A DNA stretch of 64,000 bases from Chromobotia macracanthus (GCA_036877525.1 JAZGTH010000008.1:6861001-6925000); one strand, 5' to 3'. Positions 1 through 12,940 are shown, counted from the stretch's first letter. The notes: generated from the letters alone by a model not told the origin. Program-made: numbers and translations.

Positions 1-2085
1 TCAGATGTATTTACATATAATCAGTATATGTAACATATTAATTATAATTTGTGTTTTTGTAAATTAAATTGTCAGTGGTAAGCAGTCCACCTGTTTGGAA
101 AGAATCCCCTATAAGAGACGCTGCCTATATGGACGCGTGCACAAACGCAACACAACATGCATAGAGGCACAGATGTTCAGATACACGTGCATATACACTC
201 GACACAAACAGCTCCTGTGAATGTGTGCAGCTGAACACCTTCTCCTGCATCATTCTGTGATGTCATTGTGTTTAGATCTCAGGAGAAATGCATATCACAG
301 CTGTAGCAGTGGGAAGCCTGTATCTTCCCTACAAACATTAGTGTTGGGAAATACCTGGATTTTCACTGCCGCCACCCACTGAGCCACAAAATGGAGGGTT
401 CAATTTACTGCTTTGAAGTTGCAAAGGTTAAAAAACTACATAAATACATCATATAAACACACACACACACACACGCTGTCAGTGGACAGAGAATTTTGCA
501 CAAGAAGACCATTGTATACACCCGCCATGCACTAACAAAGGTGATGAATATTAAAAGTATAATAACCTCAGAAAATGCCATTGCTGATAAATCTAACAGA
601 AAAGAAATATGTGAGTTACTTCTTGATTTTGTGGCCTCTAGCTATATTTACATTCTTTACAGGATTTAGGTCTAATTTGCATTTTTTAGTCTCTCTCTCC
701 CTCTCTTTATATATCTGTAGAACTCCTGCGTATGTGTATTTTTCAGATCTCAAACATAATTCCTATTTGACATCAGATCACACAGGTGCCCACAGTGCCA
801 TACTTTGTACATCCCCCTTAGCAGCAATGTAACATGCTTAACTATGCACAGACATGGATGTTGACTCAAGAATCATGAGCGCATCACCTATTTAAAGAGC
901 ACCATAGAATCTGTGCCCCGGGGATTATGCAGCTGTCTCGTGTCTTTGTGAGAGAATAATTGTTTTTTCTCTAATTACGAACGTGAGATGAGACTGCTGG
1001 TGTGGTTATATGCAGCTGCCATCCCTTCATTCTTGTTGGCACCTTTCTGGCTGAAAATGTGATTTTCTACCATCTGGATTTGAGGTTTATGCTGATGAAA
1101 CAAAGTTGCTCAAGTGGAATCGAGCACGCTTTGTTGTAAAATCTCTCAGTATATCAAATTAAAAAGATCTGATTTTTTAGAAAGTGAGAAACCTTTACGG
1201 GCAAATTCACTAAACAGTTGCAAAAAAAACTGTCGTATGGAGTTGCCACCTGGATTTAACCAGGTGATTTGTGGAGAGAGGACTAATCAATATTCTGAGC
1301 AGGCCTGTGAGCTAGTAAGCTGTATTATATATTATATACTCACACTTAATTATATGCAGTTGACTGTAATTTAACCCAGAGCATGCTAACAATATAACTG
1401 TATAAAGCGCTAAAGTCTAATGCATATAAAAGAGAAACAACTGAGTCAAGGGTCGCAGTAGACCGCAGTTAAAAAAAAAACAGATTAAACCTAAAGACAC
1501 TGAATATAACTGCATTTTAATCTGGATATTATATAACACTGTATGTCTAGGACTGTATGCCTGTATTCACAAAACTGCTGTTTGCTTGGGGAAATTAATG
1601 TGGCACTGCTACCGCCCACAGACAACAGGCAATAAACTGAATTTTATTAAAAAGAGATGTTTGTGTACATTGTCTATTGATCATAGCAGCCTCAATCATA
1701 ATTCATCAAATGATGATCAAATTATGGAAAAGAGCGGTATTAGTGGTCATACATTCAGATTATAGTCAAGCACCCTTGCTGCATTTTAAATGGCTGATTC
1801 AGGTGTCTGGATCTCAGTGGTGGAGTGATGCTGTACAGTCCCAGTAAACTGTGTCAGATCACTGCAGTGTGCTTTATCTTCAATAACCCAGCAAACAGAA
1901 CCGGCCACAAAAAGAACCACCCCTAAAAAGATCAGCAATTGCACTCTGCAGATTGCATTCAATGCAATCTGCATTCTTTTTTGGTCGTTTATACCTAAAA
2001 ACAACATAGGCGGCATGTTGGTGGCTCTATTTTTTCACAGCATATGTTTTGTATTCAAACACTTTTTTTTAAGCAGCAGTATCTG
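1..2085. other. Non-coding AT-rich stretch
   Basis: No gene is visible. The stretch is AT-rich with short homopolymer runs and one CA microsatellite, listed separately. The two open frames of about 85 codons (575-832 and 1114-1374, plus strand) have composition like the surrounding DNA and no recognisable domain, so I do not call them genes. Confidence 0.6.
456..474. repeat. (CA)n microsatellite
   Basis: About nine uninterrupted CA units lie in AT-rich DNA. This is a typical vertebrate dinucleotide repeat with no sign of function. Confidence 0.85.
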
Positions 2086-2106
2086 TGACCTTTGACCTTT
2101 GTTTAC
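2086..2106 (-). promoter_or_regulatory. DR1 nuclear-receptor site abutting a forkhead site
   Basis: The plus strand reads TGACCTTTGACCT at 2086-2098. On the minus strand this is AGGTCA-A-AGGTCA, a perfect direct repeat with one-base spacing (DR1). HNF4, COUP-TF (NR2F) and RXR heterodimers are known to bind such sites. The next bases complete TTTGTTTAC (2098-2106), a forkhead core. DR1 next to a forkhead site is the arrangement of hepatic HNF4/FOXA enhancers. The motifs are seen directly; enhancer activity is inference. Confidence 0.4.
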
Positions 2107-3655
2107 TAGCCAGGCTGTGAGTCAGTGCCCAGGTCTCAGGAGTCGTTTGCGTGCCACCAACACTAACCCTTGTCACAGTGATAGTAATGGGCCTTGGGGT
2201 CTTTACTTCAGTGACAGCTGACAGAGAAGCTGAGACAGACAAAGTGTCAAGAGAAGCCAGACCCTGTGAGGCCAGCCGTGTTTTTCAAAAAGACAAAAAG
2301 ACTCCAGGTGTCAGAATCCATCTGTGCAATCTGATAACAAGACTTAGTATCCCACGTAACGTGTTTAACTGTTAGTATTCCACATAACCTGTTTAAATGA
2401 TGTTTATTATGCCTGCCTAAGCCTATGTTAGTTAATTTTAGACAGGTTACATGCCATATTAAGGTTTAAATAAATATCACAAATTAATGTAGTGATTGAC
2501 AGTAATGTAGCTTTCCATCAAGCATTACATTGTACAGTTCAAATTTCAAATATGTAGATTCTTATGTTTAAAAAAATAATTTGAGTATATTGAACATTGT
2601 GACCAGGGATGGTCAAGACCTAGTAAAGCTAAAAAAACAAAACTAAAAAACACCATTGTTTTTTAGGTTCTGAAGACATTTAATAGGTTTGGTGAGAAAA
2701 AACAGAAATTAGTTACCTAAAACCCTCCCCTCTGCTGTAGCTCTCAAATCTCATTCATGCATGCGCATATTTTACCTCAACACGTCACGTTCAGTTAGGA
2801 CGTGACACGTGAAAACCATAAAAACCATAAGAGTTGAGGGCCATGGCGGATAGGTAAGATTTGCATGTATTACATTGTGTCTCATCTTATGGAGGGAACT
2901 TGTGTTTGAACCCTCCATGCCAAAACTCATTTAGATTATATGAACATGCAAACACTGATTTGTTATTTATGAGACAAAGAGAGCTCATCTCAACACCTAG
3001 AAGAATCAATTTATTAGCTGTAGTTCTCTGTTTATTTAATTTATTGGTACAGACCAGATTCTCATGAAGTCTGAGGATTCTGAGTTAATGTGGTTTTTAT
3101 TTATTTGCACTACCATATAATTTTATGCTAATGGTTGTTTTGTATTAGTATTTCTGTTTCGTCTGTGTAATACTGGTTGCTTTTACTTAAAGGAACAAAT
3201 ATTGTAATGCACACATTGCTCTCTTATAATATCAAGGCATAACTAAAAAATAAAGGCCCATCATCTGTCCATGAGTTTGACAAATCCCTGTATACTGTAT
3301 TGCAAGGCAAACCTACTGTAACAGAAAGACAGGTGCAAATTCCCCAAATCCCTAAGACATCACAATAAAGCCAAAGATGCTGCCCTTTTTTGAGATGGTG
3401 AAGACATGTCAAATATTTCACTTTCTGTTCATTTTTGTGCAGTGTGACGCACAGAATGTTTTAGTTGTGATGACTATGCATCAACAGTCGTATATACAGT
3501 CAGTGACAAAATGACATAAATTCCTGTTTGTCTTTTATAATTGTATGCGATTTTTTTCAGTTGTAAAGCAAATGTAGATTTTTTTATTATACTCTCTTAA
3601 AGATTGAAAGGTGTATCACATTTTATTAACTAGCCTATAAACTATAGTTTTAATA
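2107..3655. other. Non-coding stretch with an unresolved repeat-like block
   Basis: No gene is visible. The block 2600-2850 (poly-A-rich start, then a GC-richer part with an inverted GTCACG/CGTGAC pair at about 2785-2805 and a tandem AAAACCATA pair near 2813) looks like a fragment of an old transposable element. I cannot name the family. Confidence 0.4.
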
Positions 3656-3666
3656 GTTTATATAAC

Positions 3667-3790
3667 CATGCCTGGCTACTTGCAGTTGCAAATTCAAGGT
3701 GGTATTAATGAAGGGGCATTCTTATTTAGACAGCATTTTATTGGGGAAAAATGTGTGTAGAAAAGGATATGTCATCAGTATTTTGTCTAG
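3667..3790 (+). repeat. Unnamed dispersed repeat, copy 1
   Basis: This segment aligns by eye with 6857-6975 and 13018-13105. It shares a CATTTTATTGGGG-like block, then 'GTGTAG', then a GATATGTCATCAGTA-like end. It is the most diverged of the three copies in the window. No coding capacity or terminal repeats are apparent. Confidence 0.45.
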
Positions 3791-4280
3791 CTTCCCAAAA
3801 GAGAAAGTCTGTAAATTATAAATGCATATTCTTCTAAAAGGTAATTTAGTCAAATGTAGGACTGTGTTAAGCACATGGCTGATCTCTTTAATCATTTCAG
3901 TGAGGTGCAATAAATGAAGGATAAAATGATTTTTTGCCTCTGGATGTCCGTCTTTTTATATGTACATGTACATTTATATATTTCCTGTCTGTATCTTAGT
4001 CTTATCTAACAATCTTCCAATCTTCACATTCGTTGTTAGAGCCCCTATTCCCATGAAGTACATTACAAATGTGATAGACCTATAATTAAATCCCGATAAA
4101 ACTACACAATGTCCAACCCACACCCACACAAACACCCAAACAAGTGTCAAAGACATGTTTAGCATACTAAAACATTTGTGTTTTCACGCACTATATGATT
4201 GGGGCTTAGTTTGTTCAAATGACTTCATTAACTCCATGAGATTTCATTAGCTATTGCCACTGTGCTTCCGGCAGTGTCGC

Positions 4281-4350
4281 GTTTGGTTCATTTGGTAAAA
4301 TGCTCGGTCAACAAAAGGAACATCAGGGTTTAAATACACCCATTTCTTTG
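4281..4350 (+). repeat. Possible tRNA-derived SINE head (degenerate)
   Basis: TTCATTTGGTAAAATGC resembles a polymerase III A box, and GGGTTTAAATAC about 30 bases later resembles a B box. No recognisable SINE body or tail follows, so this may be chance or a truncated old copy. Confidence 0.25.
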
Positions 4351-4535
4351 GAGACAATTATACTGCAAAGTGCTTTTAGGGCTAATTCCAAGTACTCTTA
4401 ATGTCTGTCCTAATGAGAAGATGTTACTTTGCAAACATTTTGCAGTGGTATTTACCAAGTGAAGCTTTTGCAACTATAATTCTAAAACCCATCTAAAAGG
4501 AAAAAAAAACACAGCACAAAATGACTCAAACTGCT

Positions 4536-4585
4536 TATGAAACAAATGCAAAGCACAAATTATGAAACAAATGCAAAGCACAAAT
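4536..4585. repeat. 25-bp exact tandem duplication
   Basis: A 25-bp unit beginning TATGAAACAAATGC and ending AGCACAAAT is present twice, head to tail, without mismatch (4536-4560 and 4561-4585). The identity suggests a recent replication-slippage event in non-coding DNA. Confidence 0.9.
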
Positions 4586-4599
4586 TATTCTTTACAGGA

Positions 4600-6780
4600 T
4601 TCAAAAGAAAACAAAGAAGCATTAATGCAGGGCAAATGTGTTGAAAGCTTTGCCATTTTCAACATTGGAAAAACTGGGCGAGGAAAAACATTGAGGGGTT
4701 CTGAAGTGCAGGGCGAGGTGTGATGTTCCAGCTCTGCAAGTCAAGGCCATGGCGGCGTGGTCTGACAGAGCCGTTTATCACACTGTCCTCTGGTGATGGA
4801 TCTTAGATTGGTTCACTTGGCTTGTATTAGCTTCAAGGAGGCTAAAGGGGCTTACTACACACACATACACAAACGTGTGGGAATATAGACTGGCATGCGT
4901 GTGGAATAGAGCATATGCTTACAAAAAGCAAAATGCAAAACAACATACTGCAGCGCGTATGCTAAACTAAATACGCGTTAACGTGAATGTGAGCATGTAA
5001 GGATTGTGTTTTTAATGTCAGTGGCTAAATGTATTTAACAGTGAGTGAACAAGCACAATTGAACTGGTTTTGCTCAGTAAAACCATTAGATCTTTCATTG
5101 TTCAGTTTGATAACCCTTTGTCCTTGCTCGTTTAGGTTAGTGTTTCCCATTAAAGGGCATGGAACATGGACAGGAAGTCATATCTAAACTTCCTGTCCTT
5201 ATGTTTACAGGTTGCATTTCAGGTTACATGGAAAATGGCTGTAGAAAAAGACTCTTATGTGCTATGACTGCTTGGGCTGTGCTGAAAAAATATGTCAAAA
5301 GTCCCCATGACCCAGGGCGTTCTTAAATATTAATGAACATATGTCCTTCCAAGATAAAACATATGGCCTGTTTCTATACATTGCATATATATATTATAGA
5401 CTGCCGTGTTGAAATCTAAAGGCATACAATAAATGTACAGTATATATTCATACACCGTATGTTGGATCTCATTTCTAATGTGGAGCAGGACGTGGGGCGC
5501 AACAATAAGGGTCAGGAAGTAAAAAACCTACTTATTTTCCCCATAGAGAAATTCCTTTTTGGCAATAATGCACAAACCTTTCAGAACAGATCTACCACGA
5601 GCTCCTGGATTGTTAATCAATGGCATACACTTCTGCAGAGGCTAGTGTGAACACACTGAGTCATAAATACCTGAATTCTAACTATTAAATTCTGAGGAGA
5701 GCTCCACCAATTAGAGAAGCCGCTATTGCCATGGAAATGGAAATTGTGGCAAAATTTTAAACACCAATGTATTGTACATTGTATCATTTTTAATATCATT
5801 GTGTAATTTGCAATTCTTTATTGGATTGTAGTTTAGATCATCATGTGCTTTACTGTTTCTTATTAATGTTTGTAATGTTGTGATTTTTCTCTGAACTGGA
5901 TGGTTTGGTTCATGGCTTAGAATTGTTCTTTATGAAAGATTTATTTTTAACGCCTATAAAGAAAATTATTTGAAAAAATACACCTGAACAAAATACCACT
6001 GATAAAGTTCTACTGTGATCAGCTTAATAGAGTCAGGTGATCAAAATATATTTCATATGCTAACATCCCACAGTGATTGCTTTGTACTGGATATTGTAAG
6101 CACAATATTGACCTTCTCTACCCCTCTATCTTCCTTACCATTCTGTTTCCTGCTCTCTTTTAGTAGATGTTCTAAGCAGAGTACTGTCGGTATGTCTGGA
6201 TTCTCAATTACTCCGTGTGAGCTTGGAACAAAATGGCTTCGTAACTGAGAATTGTAATCATTGCTCTTTAATTGGGTTTGAGTTGTGCCGTTTCTCTTCC
6301 CTATTCACTGGAGAGGCTCCATCACTTTTCATCAGCTTGGCTATGTCAGGGTCTGAATGAACAGAATTCCAGTGTCGTGGGTCTCTTTCACTGCGGCTTA
6401 ATGAATGCGTAGAATTCAACTAAAGTCCTGCAAATAGAACACACACACAATGGCCTTCCCCTGTAGTTGCCTTCAAAAAACAGGAGGCCTTCAATTTACC
6501 TCCTCCCTGGAGAAATTGTTATTCAGCTGAGCGTTACTCACTTAGGGAAGGCATTTAGGACTTCCTGCAACCATCTGGCTGAGCTTTTCAACCACCAAAA
6601 AAAAGTCAAATATCACGTACACCGTTGTAAGTTTTCACAAACATTTGTCTCTAACAACATGAATTAAACATTGCACTGATGTTGCAGAATACTAACTATG
6701 GTGCTTGAATTTCAAACAGTTCAAGGAAGTTCATGTTGCTCTTAGAAAGCCCATATGTTGCTGACGAGTGTGTTGACGTG
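4600..6780. other. Non-coding stretch
   Basis: No gene, SINE or long repeat is recognisable. The sequence is mixed AT-rich DNA. Open frames such as 6015-6248 and 6467-6667 (plus) lack known motifs and codon structure. Confidence 0.55.
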
Positions 6781-6789
6781 TTTCCTGTT

Positions 6790-7165
6790 GTAAAAGAAAG
6801 TTTGGGCAGGGTCAAAGGACTCTTTTTTAAATAGCCAATAATCTTTAGTTATGTCACAGTCACAAGACATGATTTGCTGCAGGTTGGTTGCAGGTGGTAT
6901 TGGGGGAGGGACTCGGTTAGACTAGAAAGCATTTGATTGGGCAAAAATCTGTGTAGTGCAGGATGAGTCATCAATAAAGAAATGTAAAATATATTTGTTA
7001 AATTGTAAAGTTTACAGCTGTAAAATAAACTAATTATTCAAATTAATTACTGTAATATATGTTATGTAATATATAAACGTTTAGGAGTACACCAGCAAAT
7101 AAATCCTCAAAGCTAACACGTGGACTAAAAGCCACAAAACTTATGCAACCTTGAGACTTTTTAGT
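6790..7165 (+). repeat. Unnamed dispersed repeat, copy 2
   Basis: Homologous by eye to 12945-13240. Both share ACATGATTTGCT near the start, 'TTTGATTGGGCA / TTCGATTGGACA', then 'GATGAGTCATCAATA', and further on 'CCTCAAAGCTAACA...TGGACTAAAA' against 'CCTCAAATCTAACA...TGGACTAAAA'. Similarity over roughly 300 bp with indels indicates an interspersed element about 300-400 bp long without an obvious open frame. It ends near a run of 18 T (7171-7188). Confidence 0.55.
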
Positions 7166-7329
7166 TTAAAGGTTTTTTTTTTTTTTTTACGTATGTTATC
7201 TTTTTCAGCAGCCAGGCTAGGCCATTAACTTAGGCTTAGAAAAAAATTCTCAGATGAGGAATTTTCGAAAACTGAACTTTATTTTTCCCCTCTTCCTTGT
7301 CAAACAGGTGTTGCCTGTTGTTAGAATGA

Positions 7330-8030
7330 TGACACAGAGCATATGTTTTCTTCAGGCTCGCACCCGTTCGTGAGCGAGGTACCTCCTCACAGCGCTGCAG
7401 GATCTATTCCCGGTGGGACCCATTACTAATTTTAGCAAAAAGCTGACAGTTTGGTAATCACTGGGGACATTATTAACTCAATGAACTGAATTTTAATGCA
7501 GACCCACATAAAATACAGCTCACAGCGAAAGTGGCGTCTGTCTGGGTATGAGCTGTTTTCTCAACGCTGCCCTTGAGTGTAAACGACACACTTATCCGAA
7601 GGTTGCCAACAGTTCGCTTCTCCAGACTTAGACATAAAGCTGTTCTTGCATTGTCAACACCAACACAAAGATAGTATCTGCGCTAAGCCCCTCTTGAATG
7701 TGTCTCTCATTCTTTCCATGAACTTGGCAAGGCTGGATTAGCCACTGGGGCTAATTTAGCCCTTTTCTCAAAACCCCGTTCAACGAGACGGAGGCATAAT
7801 GCTGGAACAGAAAAACTAGTGAAAACACTTATACTGGGGAATTGGTCCCAAATCAATTATGAGAATCTCAGTCCCTTTCCTTTTCAAGAGTCCCAGCGCT
7901 GTCAGCAAGGCCCGGGCCTTGAGCTAACACACTATGTGATAGAGGAACCTGCAAAGTGGGCGAAAATGGAGGGATTCAGACCCTAGAGAGGAGATCTGGT
8001 TCTAGATACATATGAGAGCTTAATAAATTG
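7330..8030. promoter_or_regulatory. Candidate conserved non-coding block
   Basis: Microsatellite-free, moderately GC-rich DNA between AT-rich repeat-derived flanks. It carries homeodomain-type TAATTT/CTAATTT cores (for example near 7750) and many short homopurine words without low complexity. No frame is open for a useful distance. The appearance matches teleost CNEs near developmental genes, but conservation is not tested. Confidence 0.3.
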
Positions 8031-8064
8031 GCAGTGACATTGTAGCTCAAACTTCACTTGCAAA

Positions 8065-8160
8065 AAAGGTACTGCTTTAGTATTTTAGTCATGGCATTTT
8101 TGGTACTACCATGGTGTACTCTACTTTAAAGTACCTTTCTGTACCATGTACATATTATGG
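8065..8160. repeat. GGTACT-rich inverted repeat fragment
   Basis: GGTACT, GGTACTACCATGG, AAGTACC and GTACCATGTAC words recur in both orientations within 95 bp. The same style of 'ggtac...' foldback repeat is, as I remember, common in fish genomes. It is probably a remnant of a non-autonomous DNA element. Confidence 0.35.
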
Positions 8161-9295
8161 TAAATGAATATAACAATCATTGAACATAAGGTCATGTAAA
8201 CCCCTTAAACTATATTTTTTGTTGGGTATAAGGTCATAAACAGTTAAAGTAAAACCTTATTGGCACATGTAGAATTTTATCCGCTATCCCAGTTTTTCTC
8301 TGCATGTGGCATGCTAGCTTTTTTGATGTGCATGTAAATATTTGTTTTTGGTCTTGTTGAATATTTAATGATTATTTTATAAAAATTAGATGTTGTTGTA
8401 TATGTACAATAAACACATTAATTACCAAAGTTTATATTAAAATACCTTGTACCTTAACACCGTACCCACACTGCTTTTTTAAATTCAGATTGTGTGGTTT
8501 ACTTTTCCTGCAAATTAAGCTTTACCACCAACAAGTCTGTAAATAATTTGGTTTGCTGTAGCCAGGATAGAATCTGTGCTTTCATAAACATCTTTGTGTC
8601 CCCATTACAAAAGATGCCCCTGTAAAATGCATTACTATTCATCTTTGCTCACTGTTGGTGTATAATTACGGTATATTTGTTTGTCACTGGCCAAGGATCA
8701 CGCTCATTTATTTAATATTTCACACTTCTTTACCCAATGCAAAGCCTGTGGAGATTTGGATCGACTTCTTTATCTCTCTTTCTTTTGGTTGCCCTTCACA
8801 GAGCTGTGGTCATCTGATGAAGTGTGGCAGTGTGTGTTTGTGTGTGTGTGTGTGTGTCTGCCTCTCAAAGTGGTCTGTGATGCATGGCGACGCCTTAATT
8901 CGATATTTTGGTGTGGGTGTGTGTGTGTGTCAGCGAACTGGGCCAAGAGAAGTGAGGAGAGCAGGAATGGGCAGCAAGCGAATTCAGTCGACTCAGCAGC
9001 ATGTGTCGAATAGAGTAAATTAGATCTAAACTGCGAGGGGAGAGTAAATGAGAGAGGAGATATTTTATTAACAGTGACCCTATGCTGGCTACTATTACTG
9101 TCTGCTTTGACCTGTCTGTGTCCCTGGACTTTGGTGGAAACTTGATATAGAGGTATAAGGAAGGCTGTTCTATTAGAACATTGGACATAATGATCGCAGT
9201 CGGCCATAACCGAAAGTTCATTTATGACCCAAATGGCTGTACGTCACTTGGCTTGGGCACAACAGCAACAGAGGCCAGAGTTTCCAATGGACACT
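8160..9295. other. Non-coding stretch containing GT microsatellites
   Basis: No gene is supported. The overlapping open frames at 8655-9221 on both strands run through the GT/CA microsatellites and would encode low-complexity cysteine/valine or threonine/histidine tracts. That is the usual artefact of a dinucleotide repeat with no stop in any frame. Confidence 0.6.
8831..8858. repeat. (GT)n microsatellite
   Basis: A GT repeat with one interruption (TTTG). A second short GT tract lies at 8911-8930. Confidence 0.85.
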
Positions 9296-9299
9296 TTAA

Positions 9300-9312
9300 A
9301 GGTCAAAGGTTA
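9300..9312 (+). promoter_or_regulatory. DR1-like nuclear-receptor site
   Basis: AGGTCA-A-AGGTTA is a direct repeat of the nuclear-receptor half site with one-base spacing; the second half differs from consensus at one base. It could be bound by the same classes as the perfect DR1 at 2086, though isolated sites arise by chance. Confidence 0.25.
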
Positions 9313-10680
9313 CAAGAGTAATGACCATATGGTGCAATTAATGTTGGTATAATGGTGGCTACCTCCCCGACTCTCTCTGGTAATGGATTTTAAATTATGG
9401 CGGCTTCCACCGCGCTGTTGAGACCGTTTCATTAAAACTAGGAGAACATGATGAGGATAATTTCTCTCATTTTGCTTCTGCATTTGTCTGGATTTTTTCC
9501 CATCATCTTTGGATGTTTCTTGGTCATCCATTTGAGTCTTGAGAAATGGCTCTTGCTGATCACAAATCTTATGAAAACAGTCTATGAAAAAATGGTAATG
9601 GCCTTCTACATTCCAGCACTTGTACATGATGCTGTCTGTGTTTGGTGATACATTTGCCTTATTTCACAAATACGTGCTTGACATTGAAGAAAACGAATGG
9701 AAAACTAAAGATACAACCAAACTAAACAGACAGCTATTGTGGAAAGATGAATGGATTCCAAACCAGTATAATGAAGGGCTGAAGTGTCTTTTACAGTAGA
9801 TGTCTGCAACACAACTGTCTATAAGAAATTGCACTTCTGTGTATTAAAGGTAGCGTTTTAATAGATCTGAAGGGTTTTTTAAATTTTTCACCTTTTGGTA
9901 CATTAATGGAAAACAATTTATCTACGTCTGTAGAACATTACAGGTTCAATATGTTCAGGTTTGCATAAAGGATCACAAACAACTGTCAGTTGTACATAGT
10001 GAATTGAAAATTGAATTCATTCAGAGTGCATGCAGGTCTTAACTTCTAGAATGTAAGGTCTGTTTCCCGAAAACTCTGAGCAAGCAATGAAAATAAAGCA
10101 TACAATTTGTTACCATAGCAAATTAGATAATTGCAAGAGTTCTGATATCCAAATTATACTCAGTACAAAGGGAATAATATATTCTCTTTTGAATCCCTAT
10201 GTGCAGCAATGTGAAAACAACAAACCTGTCTCACACAATAAGCTTACATCAGTTGTGTTTTGTGATTTATGGTGGGAAAGTTATTAAACAATTACTTTGA
10301 CAGGTAATAGAAGAATGGGAATTGTGCTTGGGTGTCATTGATATAGTAGGTTTGCACAAAAATAAAACCATAAAATCTGTAATTTAATTCAAAAATAAAT
10401 GTTGAGGGTTTTTTAAAGATGCAATTCATATCTTTTGTAGGTTAAAAATAAACAAAAATCAGTTATTGAGTAAGTACATGACAGATCATTGTTCAAAACA
10501 GTCTCCTTACCTTACCTTGAATGGTAAGTTTATTGTAATGATTTATAATTTGAGCTGGCCGGTGCAATTTAACATATGCAACACAAAGTATGTAAAGTAA
10601 CCTGCAATTGTATATTTTAAACAGAGATGGCAATAGAGAGGTAAAAGTTATGGATTGCAGCTTTAAAAAATACTTTCTGT
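9313..10680. other. Non-coding AT-rich stretch
   Basis: No gene or named repeat is recognised. The open frame 9310-9627 (minus) and its plus-strand shadow have no detectable domain. Confidence 0.5.
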
Positions 10681-10685
10681 TAACT

Positions 10686-10797
10686 TACAGTGCATTCAAG
10701 ATGAATATTTTATGTCAGTGAATGTGCATTCCCTGAGGATTGAACCCATGACCTTTCCCTTGCTTGCATCATGCTCTACCAGTTGAGCTACAGGTAG
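10686..10797 (-). repeat. tRNA-derived SINE (minus strand, degenerate)
   Basis: Read on the minus strand, it starts with TAGCTCAACTGGTAGAGC (A box), then has a GGTCATGGGTTCAATCC-like B box about 30 bases on, and then 'GGGAATGCACATTCACTGACATAAAATAT', a decayed form of the shared SINE body. The tail is largely lost. The resemblance to a tRNA comes from the SINE head; it is not a functional tRNA gene because the acceptor and anticodon arms are not maintained. Confidence 0.65.
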
Positions 10798-10799
10798 CA

Positions 10800-12940
10800 T
10801 ATTGATGTTGTTCATATGTCTTGTCATGTATATCCAGTTGTCCTTCTTTGTCTTTGTGCACATGAAGTCAATATACTATTTGCCAGGGGATACTGGACTC
10901 ACAGCACTACTGGACTCCTGCTTTTGTTGCTCCACCCCCATGCTGCAAACACAAGGTGGTTGCCAGGTTCACCAGGCACACCTGAAACATTACCTGTGTG
11001 CTGTGGTTATAAAGAGATGGTTCCACCTTCAAGAAAACATTCATCCTGTCCCAAAAATGTACAGAAGTGGCAATGTGAATGAAGCGGCCAATCAGGTCAG
11101 ACTTCAGTTCATAGTGGGCACTGTCACCCTTGAACCTGTAACTCCGCCCCTGGTCATGGGAGATGGCAACAACATTTTCCTTGTGGCGAGTTCAGAATTA
11201 TAAGTGGCTGAGGAGTGCTGTTGTTTTTTGGAAGTCCTGAGAACAAAATGTCATGCGAGCTAAAGTTCAACCTCTCTTTGAACTTGAAGAGGGGATTGTC
11301 TTGTGGATTTAAAGGGTGTAGATGGTAAGAGGGTGCCTGGGAAACCGGGAGGGGTGGAGTGTGTGTGTGCGTGGGCACACAGTTTGCCCAGCCTAACAAA
11401 GCTCTCTTTGTTTAAAGTCGTACCCTTTGGGGTTGCAGTTGAAAGAGACTATCTAAGAACAGAATTAAGTAAACTATTCTTTCATTTGTATATGTGGTCT
11501 ATGGGAAAACAAGTGCCTTCTAAGAGGTGTGTTTGTATTGAGACTCAGACTTAATACATTAAACTAAGTTGCTATGTGCTAGTGGTGTATGGCTTTGCAT
11601 TTCCACTCCAAAATTAGTTGATGGTTCATGGTCGGTATGGTCAGATGGTGATTTAAGCTTACAGCAACAATACTTCAAAAATAGTGCAATGTCTTTGTGT
11701 AAAGGTCAGTGCCAAATTAATGAGGATTACAAACCATCCTAAACCGAACAGCTGTTTTGTTTATTGCCATGACAAAGGGCTTCTGTGACAATTTTCCATT
11801 TTAGTTCATTAAACACTTTAGGTTATCTTAAACACTACAGGTTATCTTAAAGGTATGCCCTTGTTTTGGTAACCTGCTTGAAAACAAGTCATACATGCTC
11901 ATTTCAAATGACAGTGTTTATCCATAGAAAGTCAGCTTGTGCAAATATGAATTATTCCTTCAATACTAAGTATGCATCAAAGAACACGTTCCCAATTATT
12001 TTTTCTATAGCCGTGGGCCATTTTTCTCTTTTCTTTCTTTTAATCTTCTTTTTTTAAACCAAACTCCAAAGGTAATTTAATCTATCTTTGAAAATAATGG
12101 AGTGTTTTTTGCATTAGGACATTCAATTACTTTTTCTCAGGAAAATGTGGTCGCGGGTTCCAGCTGTCTAGCGCACACCGTCTAGCCTCGCCACGCTTAA
12201 CGGTTTTCACAGGTAGGATTTCAAGCCTGGCCTGGGCATACCTGTGAACAGGTGACTTTGCTAACAGATGGAGCTTTTGTTTCCCTGGAGATGCTGTGCT
12301 GTGTCTTTTGCATCTTAGCCTCATAAATCTTTCATAAAGGATGTCAGTTTTGCTTACACAAAGCGAAAGCAACTGCCCCACAGGATGGAAGGGAATACAT
12401 GTGCAAAATGTTTTAGCCCAATGCGTATTTGTGTGATCGCTGCAAACAGTTGTGTACGTCGCAGTTGTTTATTTGTTTGGGCGACCGAAATGGCGTTCTT
12501 CAATCCTTGGCACTTGTGTGTGCAAAGCTAGCATACGAGACCCATTGCGACCCCAACTAGTGAGTAAACCAGGTGTTCTGAAGAACTTATTAAGCCTGTT
12601 TCTCTCCTTAGTACATTTATTCATAACGTCTTTTTGAACCATCTTTCTGCCTCCATCTCTCTGGTATAAAGTGCTGGTTAAATGTACACTTTGTTCTTGA
12701 TGCTGTTTTGGTGCCAGCATTCATGGGGTGTGCTGCTATAGTGGCGACTGAGTGTCTGATCCATTGCTCATCTTCCTTTGATCTCTCCTTCCCCACAAAA
12801 TAGATTTCTACCAAAGTGCTCTGCTAAAAGAGAGCACTTGTACCTGATTCACATTAAGCTACTGTTATTGTGTGCAAACTTCACTTTAAAGACCTGGTGA
12901 AATCCTAGTGAAATCCCCTGTTATCATGTGTTGATGTATT
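10800..12940. other. Non-coding stretch
   Basis: No gene is recognised. The open frame 10802-11203 (plus, 133 codons) is long for the region but has no known motif, no splice-site context and no frame bias, and is overlapped by another open frame. A short direct repeat (AGGTTATCTTAAA twice, about 11820-11850) is present. Confidence 0.45.

Noticed and set aside
8655..9221. Overlapping open frames up to 145 codons on both strands
   Set aside because: They run through GT/CA microsatellites that lack stops in all frames. Composition is low-complexity and no domain is recognised.
10802..11203. 133-codon plus-strand open frame
   Set aside because: No recognisable motif, overlapped by a different open frame, no splice or promoter context. 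The length is not exceptional for 64 kb.
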